Below the pieces are notes generated by a model, which had not been told where the DNA came from, searched no databases, and was given only the letters and a program-made list of their open reading frames with translations. The position numbers and the translations under genes are program-made. DNA of 21,068 nucleotides from an uncultured Lachnoclostridium sp. (lineage in GTDB: Bacteria; Bacillota; Clostridia; Lachnospirales; Lachnospiraceae): assembly GCA_902464595.1 (NCBI GenBank), contig CABQJX010000036.1, positions 1 to 21,068 of the forward strand, given 5' to 3'. Positions 15,418 to 21,068 of this stretch are shown here, piece after piece; position 1 is the stretch's first letter; each line of letters starts with the position of its first letter.

Positions 15418-16251
15418 ATGAAGGAAATAGCAGAAAAGAAAATTGCGTATATTGGGGCAGGTCAGATGTGCGAGGCAATTTTCAGCGGTTTGATCCAGTC
15501 AGGAACGATATCTCCGGAACGGATTTTATTGTATGATGTCAATAAAAAGCGGTTGGAGGATCTGAAAAGCCGGTATCATGTAATGATTGCGGAGCCCTCT
15601 GAACATGCTTATGATGATGTGGTGAAATGGGCTGACGTTTTGTTTTTGTCTGTACGCCCTCAGGATGCGAGGGAGGTTCTTTCCTGTGTAGGCCCTCTGT
15701 TACGGGAAGATCAGGCCGTCATTTCTATTATGGGAGGGGTGTCCCTGTCTTTTCTGGAAGGATTTATCCAAAATGCGGCTGTGGTACGGGTGATGCCCAA
15801 TACGCCCATGCTCGTGAGGGAGGGGGCAGCAGGAATTGCTCTGGGAGCGCGCTGCACGTCCCAAACGGAGAAAATTGCAAAGGAACTTTTTGATGCGGTG
15901 GGGATCAGCTATGTGCTGCCTGAACAATTGATCGATCCTCTTACCGGGATCAGCGGATGCGGCCCGGCATTTGCATATTTATTCATTGAAGCTATGGCAG
16001 ACGGCGGGGTGGAGCTGGGACTTGGCCGGGAGGAAGCCTTAGGGCTGGCGGCCCAGTGCCTGATCGGCGCAGGGAAAATGGTTCTGGAGACAGGAACCCA
16101 TCCCGGAATATTAAAGGATCGGGTATGTTCCCCTGGCGGAGGAACGATTGCCGGCGTCCACTCCCTGGAAAAAGGAAACTTCCGGGGAACGGTTATGGAC
16201 GCTGTAGTAAAGAGTGTAGAACGGATGGGAAATGTTGGTAAGAAAGCGTAG
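15418..16251 (+). CDS. proC: Pyrroline-5-carboxylate reductase
   Basis: The enzyme reduces pyrroline-5-carboxylate to proline with NAD(P)H, the last step of proline synthesis. The 277 residues match the family. The Rossmann motif is IGAGQM (12-17), VRVMPNTPMLVREGA is the conserved mid-region, and the C-terminal dimerisation domain has GISGCGPAFAYLFIEAMADGG and LKDRVCSPGGGTIAGVHSLE, the P5CR signature. The start follows AAAGGAGG. It is transcribed alone, divergent from the dipeptidase homologue. In Clostridia proC may also serve ornithine-to-proline conversion for Stickland fermentation; nothing here decides that. Confidence 0.95.
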   Translation: MKEIAEKKIAYIGAGQMCEAIFSGLIQSGTISPERILLYDVNKKRLEDLKSRYHVMIAEPSEHAYDDVVKWADVLFLSVRPQDAREVLSCVGPLLREDQAVISIMGGVSLSFLEGFIQNAAVVRVMPNTPMLVREGAAGIALGARCTSQTEKIAKELFDAVGISYVLPEQLIDPLTGISGCGPAFAYLFIEAMADGGVELGLGREEALGLAAQCLIGAGKMVLETGTHPGILKDRVCSPGGGTIAGVHSLEKGNFRGTVMDAVVKSVERMGNVGKKA

Positions 16252-16290
16252 CAGGGAGCAGCTGCATAGCAGGGAGAGACCGCATAGCAG
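16246..16290. repeat. 18-bp tandem repeat at the proC stop codon
   Basis: About 2.5 imperfect copies of an 18-bp unit (GCATAGCAGGGAG plus a variable tail) start at 16246, 16264 and 16282. The first copy includes the TAG stop of proC. The array is short and may be only slippage. Confidence 0.5.
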
Positions 16291-16318
16291 AAAATCTTCT
16301 TGATCCAGATAGAAAACA

Positions 16319-16384
16319 GGGGGCAATATCAAACTTGGTTGAGAAAAACAAGTGTTTGATATTGCCCCCTGACAAGCTTTGTCA
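16319..16384. terminator. Terminator hairpins between proC and the activase gene
   Basis: A perfect 16-bp stem (GGGGGCAATATCAAAC, 16319-16334, with 16354-16369) encloses a 19-nt loop. A second small hairpin TGACAA/TTGTCA (16370-16384) abuts it. On the minus strand the stem is followed by TGTTTTCT, a poor T-tract; on the plus strand there is none. It probably ends transcripts from one or both convergent genes, but its efficiency as an intrinsic terminator is uncertain. Confidence 0.65.
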
Positions 16385-16448
16385 GCCGGAAAACGAAGTC
16401 CCATACCCTGATTGGAGGGGGAGGATGCAGCATGAAAAAGCTTGGGTA

Positions 16449-19400
16449 TTATAAGGACAGATTCTTCTGCGCGGTGGCCAGCATAAGTTTGATCCTGTTT
16501 AGCTGGTTGACTTCGCTGGCGCCAGGATCGTAGTCCACAGCAATGATATTGGACTGAGGATAATTGCGCCTCAGCTCCTTGATGACACCCTTTCCCACAA
16601 TGTGGTTGGGGAGACAGCCAAAGGGCTGGGTGCAGATAATGTTGTTGACGCCGCTGTGGAGAAGCTCCAGCATCTCTCCGGTGAGGAACCAGCCTTCCCC
16701 TGTCTGATTGCCCAGGGAAACGAAGCCCTTTGCCATCTGGGCCAGCTCATTGATGGCTGAGGGAGGAGCGAAATGGCAGCTGGCGGCCAGCTCTTTTTTT
16801 GCCGCTTTGCGGAAGTACTCCAATAAGGCAATGCCTGCGTTGCACAGGCGGGCGGTAGAGCGCTTGGTTCCCAAATGCTCTGCCTTAAAGTTGCTGTTAT
16901 AGAAGGAATACAGCAAAAAGTCCATGAGATCCGGCATCACCGCCTCGGCGCCTTCTGATTCCAGAAGCTCCACCACGTGATTATTCGCCAGAGGGGAGAA
17001 TTTCACAAGAATTTCCCCCACGATTCCCACCTTTGGTTTTATGGCGTTTATTCTTGGCAGTTCATCAAAGTCGCGGATCATGCCCCGTAAGTTGCGTCCA
17101 AATTCCATCATAGCTGGATTTTTCTTGGACAGGGAAGCGATACAGCGGGCCTTCCATTTTTCGTGAAGGGCGTTGGCGCTTCCTTTTTCTGCTTCATAGG
17201 GGCGTGTAGCATAGAGGATCCGCATAAAAACGTCTCCGTACACAATGGCCTGCATGGCTTTGGTAAGCATGGGCAGGGTGATGGAGAAACCAGGGTTGGT
17301 CTCCATTTTGTTAGCGTTGACCGAGATCACGGGGATCTGGGACATTCCTGCCTTTTCCAGGGCGCGGCGGATGAAGCCGATGTAATTGGAGGCACGGCAG
17401 CCTCCTCCGGTCTGGCTCATAAGGACAGCGGTGCGGTTCAAGTCATATTCCCCGGATAACAGGGCGTCCATGATCTGTCCAATGACGATGAGGGAGGGGT
17501 AGCAGGCATCGTTGTTTACATACTGCAGGCCCACATCTACTGCGTTTTTGTTATGGTTTTTCAAAACCTGGATCTTGTATCCAAAGGAACGGATAGCTGG
17601 TTCCAGCAGATCGAAGTGGATGGGGGACATCTGGGGGCAGAGAAGGGTGTAGTCTTTCTTCATGTCTTTTGTAAAGACAGCCCGGTGATAAGCGCTGGAC
17701 ACCACCCTGCGCTGATAATGTTTCTGATCCCGTACCCGCAGGGCGGCGATCAGGGAACGTATGCGGATCCTGGCTGCTCCCAGGTTATTGACCTCGTCGA
17801 TCTTTAACACGGTATAGATCTTGCCGGAGCGGGTCAGTATGTCAGATACCTGATCGGTAGTCACGGCATCCAGGCCGCATCCGAAGGAATTGAGCTGGAT
17901 CAGATCCAGGTTATCCTGGGTTTTTACAAAGCTGGCAGCTCCATAGAGCCGGGAATGATACATCCACTGGTCTGTGACCACCAAAGGCCGCTCTACCTTG
18001 CCCAAATGGGAGATAGAATCCTCGGTCAGGACGGCAAATCCATAGGAGGTGATCAGCTCCGGGATCCCGTGATGAATCTCAGGATCCACATGGTAGGGCC
18101 TTCCGGCTAATACGATTCCCCGTTTTCCCTGGTCTTTCATCCATTTCAGGGTCTCCTCCCCTTTTTTCATCATATCATTTCTTGAGGCGATCAGCTCCTC
18201 CCATGCGGCATGAGCTGCCATACGGATCTCCGCTTCTGGAATCTGGAAAGTTTTGGAAAATTCTTTGGTCAGAGCGCGGGTCATGATCTCCTCGTTCGTA
18301 AATGCAAGGAAGGGGTTCATAAAATGAACCTGTTCTTCCCGGAGCGCCTCCACGTTATTTTTGATGTTTTCCGCGTAGGAAGTAACCATAGGGCAGTTGT
18401 AATGATTGCCCGCCTCAGGAGTCTCATTGCGCTCATAGGGGATGCAGGGATAAAAAATAAATTTTACTCCCTGCTTGATGAGCCATGACACGTGGCCGTG
18501 AACCAGCTTCGCCGGATAGCACTCGGACTCGCTGGGGATGGACTCAATGCCCAGCTCATAAATTTGTCTGGTGGACTGGGGGGACAGAACCACATGGTAG
18601 CGGAGCTTTTTGAAAAACGTGGCCCAGAATGGGAAATTTTCGTACATATTCAGCACTCTGGGGATCCCCACAACACCCCGGTCCGCCTGATCCAGGGGAA
18701 GGGGTTCATAATCGAACATGCGGTGATATTTGTAATCAAAGAGATTGGGGATCTCTTTCCTGGCTTTCTCAAGACCAAGCCCCCGCTCACAGCGGTTGCC
18801 GGAGATGAATCTGCGTCCGCTTCCGAACTGGTTGATGGTCAGGACGCAGTGATTGTTGCATCCCTTGCACCGCGTCATGGAGGTGGTGTATTTCAAGTTT
18901 ACGATCTTTTCCAGAGAAAGCATGGAGGTTTCCGGCTCTCCTGCCATGTGGAAACGCTCCTTGGCAATGAGGGCAGCGCCAAACGCGCCCATGATCCCGG
19001 CAATGTCAGGCCGGATAGCCTGGCAGCCGGAGATGGTCTCAAAGCTTCTCAGGACTGCATCATTATAAAATGTACCGCCCTGAACCACTACGTGTCGGCC
19101 AAGGTCAGCGGCGTTTGTGATCTTAATTACCTTATATAATGCGTTTTTGATCACGGAATAGGCGAGGCCGGCAGAGATGTCCGCAACGGAGGCTCCTTCT
19201 TTCTGGGCCTGCTTTACGTTGGAGTTCATGAAAACAGTACAGCGGGTTCCAAGATCCGTTGGATTGGGGGCAAAGAGCGCCTCTCTGGCGAAATCCTCTA
19301 CCGAGTAATTTAAGCTTTTGGCAAAGGTCTCAATAAAGGAGCCGCAGCCGGAGGAGCAGGCCTCATTGAGCTGTACGCTGTCCACTGTTCCGTCCTTGAT

Positions 19401-20699
19401 GCGAATGCATTTCATATCCTGCCCGCCAATATCCAGGATACAGTCTACTTCCGGGTCAAAGGAAGCAGCAGCGTAGTAGTGGGAGATGGTCTCCACCTCT
19501 CCCTCATCTAACAGGAAAGCAGCCTTTAACAGGGCCTCGCCGTAGCCGGTGGAGCAGGAGTAGGCAATATGGGCGTTTGCCGGGAGCTGGCTCTTGATCT
19601 CCTTCACGGCACGGATGGCGGTTGCCAGAGGGCTTCCGTTGTTGTTGGCATAGAAACGGTATAAAAGAGAGCCATCCTCCCCGACCAGGGCTACTTTCGT
19701 AGTAGTGGATCCAGCGTCGATGCCCAGGTAACAGTTTCCCTCATAGGAGGAAAGAGAAGCGCTTTTTACGCAGTGCCCATGATGGCGGGCGCAGAAGGCG
19801 TCATAGTCCGCCTGATCTTTGAACAGCGGATCCATTCGTTTGACCTCAACGTCCATGGAGATACCGCCCTCCAGCTTGGCAATGAGATCATTAAGGGCTG
19901 CAGAGGGCTGATTTTCCCGGGGATTCATGGCCGCTCCCACGGCTGCGAACAGGTGGGAGTGTTCTGGCGCGATAATTTGCTCCGGGGACAGGTGAAGGGT
20001 GCGGATAAAACGCTCCCGAAGCTGGGGAAGGAAGTGCAGGGGGCCTCCTAAGAATGCCACGTTTCCCCGGATGGGCTTGCCGCAGGCCAGGCCGCTGATG
20101 GTCTGGTTGACCACAGCCTGGAAAATAGAGGCTGCAAGATCCTCTCTGGTAGCGCCCTCATTGATCAATGGCTGTATATCGGATTTGGCAAAAACACCGC
20201 AGCGGGCAGCGATTGGGTAAATTGCCTTGTAATCTTTTGCATATGTATTGAGCCCTGCTGCATCGGTCTGCAAAAGAGCTGCCATCTGGTCAATAAAGGA
20301 ACCGGTTCCTCCGGCGCAGATGCCGTTCATTCTCTGGTCGATGCCGCCGGTAAAATAGATGATCTTTGCATCCTCTCCTCCCAGCTCAATGGCAACATCT
20401 GTCTGGGGTGCTTCCGCCTGGAGGGCGGAGGCTACCGCCACTACCTCCTGGACAAAAGGCGCGTCCAGATGAGAGGAGAGGGTGAGCCCTCCGGAGCCGG
20501 TTATAACGGGAGTGACCGCAACAGGCCCTGTGACCTGACGGGCCTTCTTTAAAAGTCCTGCCAGGGTCTCCTGGATATTGGCATAATGCCGTTCATAATC
20601 GGAAAATATAATATGGGAATTTTGATCTAACAGCGCGGCTTTTACTGTGGTGGAGCCGATGTCGATCCCAAGTCTCAGTGTGTCGTTTTGTAAACTCAT
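16449..20699 (-). CDS. Fused 2-hydroxyacyl-CoA dehydratase activase (double ASKHA, DUF2229, HgdB-like)
   Basis: A protein of about 1,416 residues. Two ASKHA-type ATPase domains (BcrAD/BadFG family) lie at about 10-270 and 325-580, starting GIDIGSTTVKAALL and GIDAGSTTTKVALV. Each keeps the pair of cysteines that in the HgdC activator holds a [4Fe-4S] cluster across the dimer: Cys128/Cys167 in the first and Cys448/Cys487 in the second. A cysteine cluster CKGCNNHC with a fourth Cys follows (611, 614, 618, 637), then DUF2229 and a C-terminal part resembling the HgdB-type dehydratase component, with cysteines in SECYPAK, FGCGLD, NDACYPS, GGGCRAS and PFGCLPNH. Activases inject an electron into dehydratases using ATP; the role of these giant fused homologues is not established. 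No separate dehydratase subunits lie in the window. ATG 20699 fits the family start. AAAGGAGGT lies 21 nt upstream, which is unusually far, and ATG 20735 has no ribosome site. Confidence 0.88.
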   Translation of the reverse strand: MSLQNDTLRLGIDIGSTTVKAALLDQNSHIIFSDYERHYANIQETLAGLLKKARQVTGPVAVTPVITGSGGLTLSSHLDAPFVQEVVAVASALQAEAPQTDVAIELGGEDAKIIYFTGGIDQRMNGICAGGTGSFIDQMAALLQTDAAGLNTYAKDYKAIYPIAARCGVFAKSDIQPLINEGATREDLAASIFQAVVNQTISGLACGKPIRGNVAFLGGPLHFLPQLRERFIRTLHLSPEQIIAPEHSHLFAAVGAAMNPRENQPSAALNDLIAKLEGGISMDVEVKRMDPLFKDQADYDAFCARHHGHCVKSASLSSYEGNCYLGIDAGSTTTKVALVGEDGSLLYRFYANNNGSPLATAIRAVKEIKSQLPANAHIAYSCSTGYGEALLKAAFLLDEGEVETISHYYAAASFDPEVDCILDIGGQDMKCIRIKDGTVDSVQLNEACSSGCGSFIETFAKSLNYSVEDFAREALFAPNPTDLGTRCTVFMNSNVKQAQKEGASVADISAGLAYSVIKNALYKVIKITNAADLGRHVVVQGGTFYNDAVLRSFETISGCQAIRPDIAGIMGAFGAALIAKERFHMAGEPETSMLSLEKIVNLKYTTSMTRCKGCNNHCVLTINQFGSGRRFISGNRCERGLGLEKARKEIPNLFDYKYHRMFDYEPLPLDQADRGVVGIPRVLNMYENFPFWATFFKKLRYHVVLSPQSTRQIYELGIESIPSESECYPAKLVHGHVSWLIKQGVKFIFYPCIPYERNETPEAGNHYNCPMVTSYAENIKNNVEALREEQVHFMNPFLAFTNEEIMTRALTKEFSKTFQIPEAEIRMAAHAAWEELIASRNDMMKKGEETLKWMKDQGKRGIVLAGRPYHVDPEIHHGIPELITSYGFAVLTEDSISHLGKVERPLVVTDQWMYHSRLYGAASFVKTQDNLDLIQLNSFGCGLDAVTTDQVSDILTRSGKIYTVLKIDEVNNLGAARIRIRSLIAALRVRDQKHYQRRVVSSAYHRAVFTKDMKKDYTLLCPQMSPIHFDLLEPAIRSFGYKIQVLKNHNKNAVDVGLQYVNNDACYPSLIVIGQIMDALLSGEYDLNRTAVLMSQTGGGCRASNYIGFIRRALEKAGMSQIPVISVNANKMETNPGFSITLPMLTKAMQAIVYGDVFMRILYATRPYEAEKGSANALHEKWKARCIASLSKKNPAMMEFGRNLRGMIRDFDELPRINAIKPKVGIVGEILVKFSPLANNHVVELLESEGAEAVMPDLMDFLLYSFYNSNFKAEHLGTKRSTARLCNAGIALLEYFRKAAKKELAASCHFAPPSAINELAQMAKGFVSLGNQTGEGWFLTGEMLELLHSGVNNIICTQPFGCLPNHIVGKGVIKELRRNYPQSNIIAVDYDPGASEVNQLNRIKLMLATAQKNLSL

Positions 20700-20789
20700 A
20701 ACATGCGGGAAATTGCCCTGACCTCCTTTGTGCATTCATTTATCTGTCATCATACTGTTTTTTGGGGGAAATACTATGACTTATGCAAC

Positions 20790-20810
20790 AAAAAATGGCA
20801 GTCGCCTGCC
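20790..20810 (-). terminator. Leftward intrinsic terminator or attenuator upstream of the activase gene
   Basis: Read on the minus strand, GGCAG, the tetraloop GCGA and CTGCC form a 5-bp GC-rich hairpin, followed by A and six T. It lies about 90 bp before the activase start. No gene lies upstream on this strand within the window, so it either ends a transcript entering from the right or acts as an attenuator in the activase leader. Confidence 0.55.
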
Positions 20811-20864
20811 GAAAATGTAAGACCTATTTTGAAGTTGTCTGTCCTGCCTGTACATTCATCACCA

Positions 20865-20893
20865 AGTTTAACATAAAAAATATATAAATACAA
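20865..20893 (-). promoter_or_regulatory. Weak candidate promoter for the activase leader
   Basis: On the minus strand TTGTAT (complement of 20888-20893) and TAAACT (complement of 20865-20870) are 17 bp apart. The matches to consensus are partial (3 and 4 of 6). Transcription would start near 20858 and cross the hairpin at 20790-20810 before the activase start. Confidence 0.35.
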
Positions 20894-20967
20894 TTGGAAA
20901 GCCCCGTTAAAAAAACGTAAAGAATTTGCGAAATTTGTGCAGGATTTAAAATGGAAGGCTATTTCAT

Positions 20968-20996
20968 TTGACAAACCAAAGGGCAATTACTATAAT
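20968..20996 (+). promoter_or_regulatory. Perfect-consensus sigma-A promoter pointing out of the window
   Basis: TTGACA (20968-20973), 17 bp, TATAAT (20991-20996): both hexamers and the spacing are exactly consensus. Start expected near 21003. The product lies beyond the right edge. Confidence 0.85.
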
Positions 20997-21068
20997 TATT
21001 AAGGTAATTATTCGTAACAGACAATATGTAATGACCTCCGATTTGTAGAAACGTGGATTTATCTGTAT

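Larger units (their letters stand above)
20700..21068. other. Right-end intergenic region (369 bp)
   Basis: No gene is supported; short reading frames here lack ribosome sites and family features. The region holds the activase ribosome site (complement of 20721-20727), a leftward hairpin with T-run (20790-20810), a possible leftward promoter (20865-20893) and a perfect-consensus rightward promoter (20968-20996). The rest is AT-rich without recognisable structure. Confidence 0.65.

Noticed and set aside
18492..19139. 215-codon plus-strand reading frame inside the activase gene
   Set aside because: It is an antisense shadow of a well-conserved domain protein.
20774..20986. 70-codon minus-strand reading frame near the right end
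   Set aside because: No ribosome site, crosses the candidate terminator hairpin and promoter, and the translation resembles no family.

Overview
The window looks like a chromosomal segment of an anaerobic Clostridia species, most likely Lachnospiraceae. The grounds are moderate GC with AT-rich intergenic gaps, strong GGAGG ribosome sites, sigma-A type promoters, a giant fused 2-hydroxyacyl-CoA dehydratase activase, BrnQ, and several amino-acid or peptide uptake and cleavage genes. The assignment comes from gene content only. There are no rRNA or tRNA genes, no CRISPR array and no intact insertion sequence.

Left part (1-7.9 kb): brnQ and recJ overlap by 4 bp and form one rightward unit closed by a bidirectional terminator. 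A leftward gene encodes a small, extremely acidic lipoprotein built from 48-bp tandem repeats. A 516-bp gap follows, with a G-quadruplex motif, a good promoter and a 153-bp miniature inverted-repeat element bounded by exact 8-bp direct repeats. This element sits in the 5' leader of glyA (serine hydroxymethyltransferase). Then come a CdaR/PucR-type sugar-diacid regulator and, behind its own promoter, glycerate 2-kinase. In E. coli CdaR controls a glycerate kinase gene, so this pair suggests a glycerate/serine branch of metabolism.

Middle (7.9-11.1 kb): a palindrome-rich stretch separates the glycerate kinase from a leftward MarR regulator. Divergent from marR are an M20 amidohydrolase and an overlapping MFS transporter. 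Two separate long inverted repeats in the marR/M20 intergenic region are candidate operators.

Right part (11.1-16.3 kb): four leftward genes (M19-family dipeptidase homologue, YfcC-type carrier, XRE-cupin regulator, EamA exporter) could form one unit. Divergent from it is proC. With the M20/MFS pair this looks like an island for handling small peptides or modified amino acids. The M19 protein has lost the classical HxD metal ligands and the bridging Glu.

Rightmost part (16.4-21.1 kb): one leftward gene of about 1,416 codons encodes a double-ASKHA acyl-CoA dehydratase activase fused to DUF2229/HgdB-like regions. Its upstream region holds a possible terminator-type leader, and a perfect-consensus promoter points out of the window to the right.
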